A stretch of DNA of 64,000 bases. Source: Ephemerocybe angulata. Taxonomy: Eukaryota; Basidiomycota; Agaricomycetes; Agaricales; Psathyrellaceae. A program made the translations under genes and the position numbers. Below, piece by piece: positions 23,268-32,967 of the stretch. Numbering within the stretch: position 1 is the stretch's first letter; each line of letters begins with the position of its first letter. The notes beneath the pieces are model-generated. The model ran no database searches and was not told the origin of the DNA. It worked only from the letters and a program-made list of their open reading frames with translations. Location: NCBI GenBank assembly GCA_013368325.1, contig JAACJK010000177.1:62001-126000 (forward strand), read 5' to 3'.

Positions 23268-24857
23268 ATGGAGGCCAATTCAATGTGTATTGCGTTACCC
23301 TGGTCCTACTGAAGTATCACAGTGGCTTTAAGTGGTCGGAACACTGGTTTGCATCGGGCACATTGATGTCTTTTATTGTGTATACCAAGAAGTTGAGCGA
23401 TTCTCATAACTGATCACAACGTTATATCTATCTCAGGGTGTAACTGATGCTGATGGGAACTCCTAAGGTTGGTATTTTTCAGCCATGGTGCACAATAGAT
23501 GAAGCCATTTCCCAGCCTTCGTAATACACTGTCAGTGGACTCCCATTCAGATGCACCTTTACAACAGAGGCCAAGATGTTACACAAGTATCACAACTCGA
23601 CATCAGGACCTCTACTTGAGGTCATGATGTACCGCTTGCTGGTAGATGCACACAAACCTTATACATTCCGGGCTTTATACCACTCACTTCCACCCCCTTG
23701 CCAGACCCGCTAATACACTAACCACAGACTCCCACGGAGACACTCGTTCGCAAGGTGCCCCAAAATGTGAAGCGAGTATCGCAGCTTAACACAGTGACCC
23801 CTACTTGAGATCATTATGTGCCGTATGCTGATAGATATACACTAAGCTTATACATTCTGGGCCTCATATCGCGCCCTTCAACCCGCTTGTCAAACCTGAT
23901 AATTCGCCAACCACAGACTCCCATTCAGGCACTTGTTCGCAAGGTGCGCCAAAATGTAAAGCAAGTATCATAGCTTGACAGAGCGACCCCTACTTGAGGT
24001 CATGATGTACCGTATATTGATAGGCCTACATAAACCTTATTCCTTCTGCCAATATACCACAGACAGGTAGCTACTGGCCAGACATTATAATGCGTTGCCG
24101 CGAAATGTCAGCGCTTGTCACCCTGATATGATGGGATCAACTCTATCTCGCAAAATCGGCAGGCAGTGATTTTCCTGATGTGGGTAGTCAGGGAGCTTTG
24201 GAGAGTACGGCGGCGGCGGCGACGATGGGAGCGGAATGCGACTGGGCTGACTAGCAGGACGTAGATACTGAGAGACTAGTGGTAGGATTAGTTCTCCACG
24301 GAGCGAGGTGATGTGGTATCCTGGGATGGAGTTCCTAGGAGTGGGCTTAGCGTGGGGGCACGGTTGGTTGTCACAGTGAGCGTAGACAGGGAAGTTGTGG
24401 CGGTCGATGTAGAAGTAGACGGTGTGAGGAGTTTTGTCAGCATACGAGTCGATTTCAAGACCGTGGACGTAGGGTTCACAGCTCTCTGGTTCTGAGCTTA
24501 CAGACTCAGCAGGAGAGGGAGGTTGTTTGGGCGCGATGGTGCTGGCTAGCAGGGCTGCGAGGACGATGGACGTCGGCGCAGTTGGGAGGACTTGATCTAA
24601 TGTGGCGAAGATGCCGGCTGATGTCGGACGAGCGACGAGCAGAGAGCAGAGAGCAGAGGGGCAGAGGTCGGATGAGCGACGAGCAGCAATGCAGATACAA
24701 GGGCTGTATAGTCCAAGGTAAATAAGATACAGGAAATAGGAGCGAAGCGACTATGTACCTGTATAGTCAAAGAGATCAAGTGGGGAATAATGAACGAGCA
24801 GCTACGAGTATATATATGTCCAGATGATCTCAAACAAAAATAGAACAATAGAATGAT
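23268..24857. other. non-coding region with tandem repeats, then sequence leading to the isolated LTR
   Basis: 23268-23520 has no feature I can support. 23538-24060 holds the ~189-bp repeats. 24061-24857 contains purine-rich sequence with a short minus-strand open frame (24288-24479) without motifs; the isolated LTR probably extends into it (a TGT at about 24601 could be its outer end), but there is no second copy in the window to compare. Confidence 0.45.
23538..24060 (+). repeat. ~189-bp tandem repeats, about three copies
   Basis: Units are anchored by GACTCCC at 23538, 23728 and 23916 (spacings 190 and 188). Shared internal blocks are CTACTTGAGGTCATGATGTACCG, shortened here as CTACTTGAGGTCATG, and GCAAGGTG followed by AAAATGT. 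They lie 270 bp after the transposase stop and could be subterminal repeats of the Plavaka element or a local satellite. Confidence 0.75.
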
Positions 24858-25150
24858 CCAAAGAACAATAGAGTCCATATGAGTCGATATGACTAAAAGG
24901 CAGCACGCAGGCAGTGCGCCTGAGAACAAAGGTGTGAACAAGGTGTGAACGTGCTGTGCACGAGAATAAGAAGCACGAACATGCTGTGCATGAAGTGAGG
25001 GGAAGGCTCAGAAGAGTGAAGGCAGTATGAAGGTGTGCAAGGGTGTACAAAGGTGTACAAGAGTGTGCAGGAATGCCCACAAATGAATAGTAAAGAAAGA
25101 AATGAAAGGAAAAGAAGAGAAAATAAGTAGGCTAAGCGGTGTTCACGACA
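24858..25150 (-). repeat. isolated LTR of the chromovirus family (minimum extent)
   Basis: Aligns end to end with bases 1-293 and ends at the same TGTCGTGAACAC terminus (minus strand). No gag or pol sequence adjoins it on either side, so it is best read as a solo LTR left after recombination, or a truncated insertion. The outer end is undefined because the comparison copy is cut by the window. I could not find a matching 5-bp target duplication for the flanking GAAGC. Confidence 0.82.
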
Positions 25151-26057
25151 GAAGCGCCTACGGCATCGCCTTACCGTCCTTACTGAACACTACCGCCTCC
25201 CGCTCTACACACTCCTGCTAATTCTCGATCGGTCGAACGCGGTGATATCAGGCTCTGTAGCGCTGGAAGTAGTCCACCCCACTGGACTCATTCCAAACAA
25301 TTTGGATTTCTTCTGCCCGAATCAGGTGGCAGACGATTTGTGCTCGTTCTTAATGAGCAAGCACTCCCGGTACCCAATACACCCATCTTCCCTCTCATCA
25401 TCGATGATGTGCCGGGTCAGAATTGCATTGACAGTGTTCGCACTCTTCGCCACTCCGACACAGGAGCTACCATCCATGTTGTTGTGTCTACGTCGTCCTC
25501 ACCGTTGGCCCCTATATTTTCAGCACACTCAACCTTGGTGATGAACTTCATCTCTGCGAACGGGGTGTATAGCTGCTACCCCACTCTTACAGAGTCATCT
25601 ACAGGTACGGTTTTTGAAATATTAATTCCTTCTCTAATGTCTCTCCTTCGCAGGTATTCTAAATGTCACCGACAAAATGGTCCATGTTCAACCACGCCGA
25701 CAGCTAGATCAGGAGAAGTACTTGCGCCGTGGATTTTCGTTCATTGATGGGTGTGGTCCACTTTCTGGAACCGGTGTTCACCCCGCGCAGGAGACTTGCA
25801 TCCATCGGACAAGGTGCCTCATCGATCCATTTACCGCCGTATTCCCGTTCGACATCTTCCGATTGTCGGCCTCATTCTGGCCCAAGACCGAGTGGCGATT
25901 GGGATGCCAATTGCAGCTGGGCGAAGGAGATATCGTCACTGCGGAGGTGCTAATTGAAGTCTCTTCTGACGGGACGGATAGATGGATGCACGGTAACAAC
26001 CTTGGGCGTGTCTCCCTCGTGGAACGCGCGATATTTAGTACCCTGACCCCGTTGTAG
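25151..26057 (+). pseudogene. nucleotidyltransferase-like family member, decayed (copy 1)
   Basis: Begins immediately after the isolated LTR. The first frame reads YTLLLILDRSNAVISGS, then PTGLIPNNLDFFCP, which matches the layout of the copy at 60.2 kb (SGS, then P..P.D[IL]DF..P). The frame then shifts between about 25320 and 25345 into a second frame reading IHVVVS and FSAHSTLVMNFISANGVYS with CYPTLT. An intron at about 25604-25652 (GTACGG..CGCAG) joins to the rest, which ends at 26057. The frameshift and the missing 5' end make it a pseudogene. The motif pattern G-S...D-x-D suggests a nucleotidyltransferase fold, but the first Asp is Asn here. No function is established. Confidence 0.6.
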
Positions 26058-26133
26058 TTAGGTAAAGTGATAAATTTCTATTCTATTGTTGTCCAATCTA
26101 TCAGTAGTACGCTAAGGGGTAGAGGAGAGTCCT

Positions 26134-28485
26134 ATGTTGACGTTGGTCGCTGCCGCAGAGCGTGGATGGCGCAACATCGGCACAGTTAGGGGCCGCCAGC
26201 GATCACTGCCCTCCGTTCGCAATGCTACCCGCAAATTGCCCGCAAACAGGACTGCGGTATCCTCTACGCCTTCCGTGCACAAGCTCACGGCATCATCTGT
26301 GCCTTCCGCTTCTTTAGCGGCATCAATTGGTACATCGTCAACATCGTTAGACGGCGCCTATCAGCCCCACGATGATACCCAGAACCCGGGTGCACTGTTT
26401 GGAGGTGGAGCCCGAACTCAAGCGTTGTCTTTGGAACAATTAGCTGGGGTGGTGGGGCCAGACGGACAGATTATCAACTGGCGACATAGTCAGTACGTCC
26501 TCGTCGATTACGTCCCCTTGGACAAGCTCGATCCTGCCTCTGATCTTCATCGTGACGGTATTGTCTGCAAACTGCCCATCGACATCGTGTGCGCGAAATT
26601 AGGAGCACGAGAGCTTCGAGATCTGTGTGGCATTCACACGGGGATTCATACGACCAGTCGAGATGTGCGGGGACTTTTGGAGAAAAAGCTGCTTGAACAC
26701 GTTTGCGAGGCTACGTGTGAAGTATCGTACGCAGTTCTTAAACCTTTGTCCCCCTCCGCTTCAGGTGGCTTGTCAACTATTCTCGACGTTGAGTCGGTCG
26801 AGTTCGCTCTATGTTTCAAGGCCCTATCTCACGATGATCTCCGGGGTCATTTGACAGGCGAGCAGGCTGAAATGTCCTCGGTTGGCTACAAGATTACAAA
26901 GGTCTCTCGTATGGGAAACGTGGCGCTCGCCCCTCAGGATTTCATTGTGGAGAACTTACCTCTCGAAATTCTTACTGATCAACTCAATATACAGGGTATG
27001 CGATCCCTAGGTGCGCACCATGGGATAGATATGCCGACGAAGTGGAAGAAGACTACATGCGCCAACGCCCTTCGAGACCATCGCTGTGTCCAATGTATGT
27101 CCCTCCACTGTGTCCTTACACCGATGTCCACCTTCAAAAGACCCAAGGGCGCGAAAGATCACTGGATTGATCCTGATGATACTCCTTTACAGTGGGAGAC
27201 GTCCTTTGAAATTGCCACAGAACCATATCCCCCTCGTCCTACTACGATGCGCGACATCACGATCGCCATGAAGGGTTACTGCAGTCAACTGACCAGTGCT
27301 ATTATAGATGAATCCGGTTGCTCTGTGTGTGGCCAGTTGTGCAAGCGGTCAGAGCTCGTGCCATTGGACGAGTCCGCATATGAAATGAGCCTCTTGGAGG
27401 AATTCGGACGCACTAGAATGGAACGCACGTCGATGACCGACGCCATTCAGGACGTGAAGGGGCCCGTGCTCGATCCTACGGTCAGTGATATATGTTCAAC
27501 ATGTCACGCATGTCTCAAGCGAGGACAACGCCCCAAACACGCCCTAGCGAATGGATTATGGCTTGGGCAAGTGCCACCATGTCTTCAGGACTTAACTTTG
27601 GGTGAATGTGCTTTAATTGCTCGTGTTCATTACAACCGCGTTGTTGTTCGCGTCGCCAAAGGCCATGCGAAGATGATTGCCAATGTTATCTCTTTCGAGC
27701 ACCCCTCGAAGAAAATATACGAACGTTTGCCTGTATCCAAGCCTGAACTTTCCGAAGTCTTGGCTATCCTCTACACGGGTATGGATCCGCCCTCTGACGA
27801 TGATCTAAAAAGGACGCCAGTGCTGGTGAGACGGAACAAGGTTAAGGAAGCTTTGGAATGGCTCAAATTGAACCACAAGAACTACGCTGATTTGTCGATT
27901 GACTACGACACCTTAGATACATATGACCTCGACGAAGTTCCCATTGGACTCCTCAGCAAGGACTTACCTGAAGCAGAGGGGAACGTTCTCGCAGCCGCCA
28001 AAAGCATATTTGATAGTGAGTACGAGCAAGGAACGGAGGATGGACCGTGTCCGTTCGTGGTTAACGGTCTCACCGCCGAACGCCACGGAGAGATGACTAC
28101 TTCACATACCCATTGCGGGTTAGACGGCGTAACGATATTCGGACGAGCTGGAACAGCATTTCATCAGCGAAGTTCCGAAGCGACGGCGCACGTAACATGT
28201 CAATGGGCACTCACAGCTGTAAGCCGAAGCGTAGACGAGGACTGCGACGAGGAGGTGGTTAGGCTGGCAAACGAAGGTGAAGAATGTGAAACGCACCTTC
28301 GACTCCCAGTGCACATGCAGCCCTTCCCTACGACGGCATACAGAAAGCTACAACGGAGAGATGGTGAGTCAATAATGAGAGGCACGGATATAGGCGGGAT
28401 ACACAGCTTCAGAGCGGCGCCAACGAAACGGCCCCGACTACGGTCGACGACTCGGACAGCGACTGGAGTCTTCATAAGGCCGTGA
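26134..28485 (+). pseudogene. truncated Helitron N-terminal (DUF6570-containing) ORF
   Basis: A 783-residue frame. Residues about 400-640 align with the N-terminal part of the full Helitron at 32968-40686: both have SGC.VCGQL, then a C-x2-C group (CSTCHACLKRG here, CPTCFISLKKG there), LANGLW.G.VP, AKMIANVI.F, KRTP..VRRNKV..ALEWL.LNH and GPCP..V.GL. After about 28100 similarity stops abruptly; the Rep and helicase domains are missing and the last ~120 residues are an unrelated reading-through tail. The first ~370 residues are specific to this copy. I read it as a Helitron truncated near 28100, possibly still transcribed. Confidence 0.75.
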
Positions 28486-28751
28486 TGTCGGATGAGATCC
28501 TCGTGCCCCTACTCGGTAGTTCACGGATATGTACGGGTATGAAGGCTGAACCCCTTCCCCTTCCGTTCGGTTAGATGGGCTGATCCGGAAAATGCATCTC
28601 TCCAGACTGTCAAGGTCCCAAATTTACGAAATGATTTCCAATTTTATAACCGTTCCTCTGTCTTAAAAGGATCCCTTCGGTGCTCCAGTGTCCACATCAA
28701 CCCCCTCATTTTTAGCTTATTCCACACCCTCGTTTACTTTCAGGCAAAACC
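28486..28751. other. promoter region of the small secreted-protein gene
   Basis: 266 bp with pyrimidine-rich stretches and a TTATAACCG sequence near 28643. No gene seen. Confidence 0.35.
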
Positions 28752-29220
28752 ATGCGTGTCTCCTTCATCAACCTACTCACAGCTTTGGGGGTGCTTGCCT
28801 CCCTTGCGACTGCATATCGTGACGACGTAGGTGCACCACTGGCGCACAAAGTCACAACAAATTCTCACATCCCATTCATCCCTATTCTCAGTATACATTT
28901 GCAGCCAGAGACAATCTAGGCGAGCTCCCTACCTCGACAAGGAGCCTCGACCGCCGAGAAATCTTCGCTGATCTCGCCATGCGTGATCTCATCGACGAAC
29001 TTGCGGACCGGCTGGAGGCGAGAGCCCAAATAAACTGCGGAGTCTGCAGAAAGAGATTCGAAGACACAGTAGAAGGGCATAGAATGGTGAGAGATGCGAA
29101 GTATTTTTGGTGCATTTGGGAACTGAGCAATCGTTCTTATAGCTTAGAGGGCATATGGGTAGCAGTCACGGCAAATGGCCCGCCGGGTTTGTCAAGGGGC
29201 ACCAACTGCTCGAGTCGTAG
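28752..29220 (+). CDS. small predicted secreted protein with C2H2-like finger, 115 aa
   Basis: Three exons, 28752-28826, 28892-29086 and 29143-29220, splice in phase with 65- and 56-bp introns. The first exon encodes a clear signal peptide (MRVSFINLLTALGVLASLAT, cleavage expected after about residue 21). The mature part has YTFAARDNLGELPTSTRSLD, a charged helical stretch, and ends in a zinc-finger-like motif CGVCRKRF...GHMGSSH (C-x2-C then two His). A secreted protein with this signal-RDD-C2H2 layout is familiar from agaricomycete genomes but its role is not known to me. Reading through the second intron gives another C-terminus and loses the His pair, so the spliced model is preferred. Confidence 0.7.
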
Positions 29221-30340
29221 TTCGGTGTGCAAGAAAGGCACACGGCCCGTCGCATCAAGGCCACCGGGGTCGGAGCAGATAGTGGCGATGGCGGTGCTCG
29301 GATAGAACTTGGGAGGCGGGAATTCGGGAGTTGGGCGGGGTGTGAGAGGATGGAATGGTTGACTCGTAGTACTGGCGCAGGCGCCTGTTTCCAACGAGAG
29401 ATAGTTCGATACAGTGACATGGAAGGCCAGCCAAGCACAAATATACCACCCACATAAGGGACCTCGTCATTTTGGCATCAGTGTACACTGTACAGATGCG
29501 TAGAATCAGTGGACGAAAGATGGGCGCTTAATCTGAGGATCTAACTTGAAGTCCGGGTGTCCCAGTCTAGCTCTCGCCAGAATCATTTCTGTTGCGTCGG
29601 CGCGCAGGACGCCACGTCAACACCACGGGTGCCCGTACCCTCCAGCTCGGATCCACGAGTACCGACATCCATGGTACTCCAATATCGACAGCACACCGGT
29701 ACGCTCCTCTCGTTCGGCCACAGAGCTTCTGACATGATCCCTTCGCAGCAACCCGCTTGCCGGAATCATTCCTGCTGCCTCGGCGCGAAGGCACCACGAC
29801 TCCAGGATTCTCGAGCAGCTCAAGAGCATCTCCGTGCGTAACCCACGCACCTCCTTTCACCCCTCACAGCAGACCTGATCCCTTCACAGGATGTTGCTCG
29901 CCGGATCCATTTCTGTTGCGTCGGCGCAAACGCCAGCGCCACGTCAACACCGGCACTCGCCTCTCAAGATTTGTTCCTTTCACCAGTTCTAGCTCAGCCT
30001 GGTACGTCGTTATCTCGCTCGCACCCTACCTCTGACTTGGTTGTGCTATCACAGAACGTCGCTCGCCGGATCCATTTTTATTGCGTCGGCGCAAATGCAG
30101 GCGTCATTCGACTTCACCCCCCTTCAAGATCTCAGTTTCTCCGAATCCCAGTGCTCATCTCGGTTTTGCGGAAGAATTCTTCGCGATCTCGGTACGCTTC
30201 ATCCCCTTCCAAGATTTCGTGCTAAGCGTAGAACCAGGGATCTCGACGCGAGGGCGCTCGCTCTGTCGCAGACGCAGCATTAGACGGAGACGGCAGAAAC
30301 TTGGGGCATCGTGTAGATGTACATAGCGACTGGTTTTCGT
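29221..30340. other. region of dispersed imperfect repeats, no gene
   Basis: Open frames here are arginine/serine/proline-rich on both strands, typical of non-coding GC-rich sequence. The repeats are listed separately. Confidence 0.5.
29575..30105 (+). repeat. ~33-bp motif repeated four times at 142-183 bp spacing
   Basis: The motif GCCGGATCCATTTCTGTTGC followed by GTCGGCGC occurs, with changes, at about 29576, 29759, 29901 and 30066. Each is preceded by a similar GATCCCTTC(A/G)CAG.. context in at least two cases. Confidence 0.7.
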
Positions 30341-32967
30341 CCCAGGTGCGTATCTGATTGCTTAATTGTGTGTATGCCCCTCTCTGATCGCTACGACGCT
30401 CACCGGACTTAATTCTGTCATGTTTTCGTCATCGCACCGACCACAGCCTCACGTCTCAATTCTCCGCACGCAATTCACCTTGCCCCAGAATGGCCACAAG
30501 TTCACGAGTCGCTCAGGGGACGCATTTCTATGGTGTACCAGAGTGTCACGCTACGTTTCAGCGATGGCCGCTGTTCGCATCAATGCCCGGCAGACTGGGC
30601 CGCTTGTCAGGACCTCGAAAACCGCTCCCCATAGGAGCCCATCGCCGTCGTCCCTGAGACGCTGAGCATCCTACCCTTCCCGCACTCCCTTAATTACCTC
30701 TTATACACTCTTATATACAAGTTCCATGGAAAGTGAGACCAGTATAAGCTCTATATTTCATAGTATCAATGAGATACTTGTAAATTTTACAGTTTCCCAC
30801 TGCCCTCGCACCCTATAATAGGACGGCGTCGCCCTGGCCTTTTATCGAAGCTCAAGGCATGTCCTCTATCCTGCGCCTCTGTATACTCGCATACTCCTGA
30901 TAAACGTGTTCTACTTCTTGAAGGTATGCATATTTGGACTGGAAACTGGCGGGCGCCGGGGACGTGCGCTTATTGTAAGTGTCTCGAACTGTAGATTGTA
31001 GAGTGAACGTGCAGAGTATATCATCGGAGGTGCGAGTGGATTCAAAAGTGATGCTCGAGTAGTCACATCTCATTGATATGGCGTAGTCTCAGAGGCTGTC
31101 AGTCGCTGCATCTTGCGTGATACATTAAAGCACGAGCATTCTCAGTAATGAAGTCATTTTGGCGGTTTTACAGCTGACAACTGCAGCAAAATCAATGAGA
31201 CACGACTCAGAGTCGAGGCAACGCGTTTGACCTCCGAACATAGGGATATTGTGATGGGGTAGTTATTTCAGTGGGTGCTGACCACAATGTATCGTTTGAG
31301 GGCCAGGCCGTAGTATGTACACAGGTGATACGATGAGTCGGAGAAAAGAACAGAGCGAGTCAAGAGCATTAAAGCATTATGGACGTGCTTCGAAGATTTG
31401 CGATGCAGGTAACGGGACTGAAGAAATCAGGACGCACCTAAGGTAGGCGAAGGTAATAAGCTGATGGTGCAAGATTATTGGGCGACGTAGCTCTGAAAGA
31501 AACTCCACAACCTAAGGATATATTCCAGGTCACCTCGAGAAACACAGGCACTTGTACCGAGCACACTGCTGATGCGATAGTATTTGACTACGCCAAAATA
31601 GATGGCGCAAATGCTACAGTTAGTATGAGTAGAAGGAGTAGACAGGTGACCAGAAATGGTTATGATTCAATGAATTGTTTTCTGTGTACTAGCGGTGCAT
31701 TCGGCACCCGAAGTGTAGGAAATTACGGTGGAGATAATGGGACGTGATACATCTAGGTGGTGATGTTGGGGAAACGAGATAAATTACAGAGCTCGCACAC
31801 TGGCAAATAGCCACATGGTCTCGGGGCGCTACAGGCGTACATTTGAGATCCAGGAGGGCATAAGGAGGGAAACGAAGGAATCGATAAATAGATCGAAGGA
31901 TTGTACGAGAGTTGGTCTCCCGCTCTGCCGAAGGCCAAAGTGTATTCAACGAACTTACACCGCGAGAGATAGAGCATTTCACTAGCCACAGGTATGCGAG
32001 GTGAAGTCCTTGGTCAAAGATGGTGATTCTGGATTCGCCTTTCGTACTGATACGGCGTAGACTCAATTGTCAAAATTGCGCTCAACGTAACCTGGAAGCG
32101 GGAGACACGGGGAGACATAGAAGAATTATAGCGGGGCCCGGGAGAGAGGCGGGCGGCATTCAAGCCAGTCCGTCCTCACAAAAACGAGTAATAATTCACC
32201 GGCCTGAGGTAAGGCTACCTTTGCGCTAGAAATGATGTTAGCTCTGACATCTCCAAGTTTATGAATTTCAATAGTGTACCCTAGGTTGGTGAGATAGATA
32301 CTCACCATTAGGCTCGCGCAGAGTACGGGACTGATAAATTTTTGAGCAGTGCGACGTCGTGATACCGTGACATCTCTCGGACATACCATCTCAAAATCCT
32401 TCATGATCACTCGCAATGCGCAGGGGGTATTTGTATAGTGTGTGTGTGTGTAATAGTGTTATAGGGATAATAAAAAAGGGCAATATCATGTTATCCCAGC
32501 CAGTATGTAGTGTCAACCTGCGCAAGAGGCGGGTTGACGCAAGGTTGACGAGACTGCGCAAGCCACACTCATTGAACTACTAGCCGATGTCATATGTACG
32601 TGCTAAGACACGGATCTGTGTACAGGATCCCACCAATACCCCCTCAGTCTCCTTTATACGCTATTTCCTTACTTTACATCCTTTACCCGCGCCGTCGAAA
32701 GCTCAACGAGAGCCACCCTCGAGCAGACCGATTAATTCGGAAGGGCCATGGTTACGGGGTCCTACCTCTGGATCACTGGCAGAGTTCGCCGATGATGCCG
32801 AACGTAGCGTGACACTCCGGTACACCATACATTTCCACTTAGGCTATGGGCCGATGCTGTGCACGGCAGTACGAGTCTTTACGGGTCCTGGTTAAGAATT
32901 CTAAGCGGCCCACTTGATACTACCGCTTCTATGTAAATAACTCGGAAGCATGGGGCTCGTAGATATC
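30341..32967. other. mostly non-coding spacer to the left of the Helitron coding region
   Basis: Short frames at 30852-31073 (minus), 31478-31747 (plus) and around 32230-32410 (minus, with GT/AG sites flanking 32232-32309) could be exons but none shows a motif. A short (GT)n tract lies at about 32440-32450. A hairpin at 32512-32549 is listed separately. The Helitron 3' terminus should fall in this region. Confidence 0.4.
32512..32549. repeat. inverted repeat, candidate Helitron 3' hairpin
   Basis: GTCAACC (32512-32518) pairs with GGTTGAC at 32532-32538 and again at 32543-32549. On the minus strand the hairpin is followed after 8 nt by CTGG (32500-32503), which fits CTRR. The expected T after the terminus is absent, so the assignment is weak. 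Confidence 0.35.

Noticed and set aside
18270..24170. CACTG at 18270 and CAGTG at 24165 as Plavaka terminal inverted repeats
   Set aside because: Only the first five bases match; the following bases do not pair and no target duplication is visible.
29137..29453. Minus-strand frames opposite the secreted-protein gene
   Set aside because: Proline/serine-rich shadows without motifs; the plus strand has a spliced signal-peptide gene.
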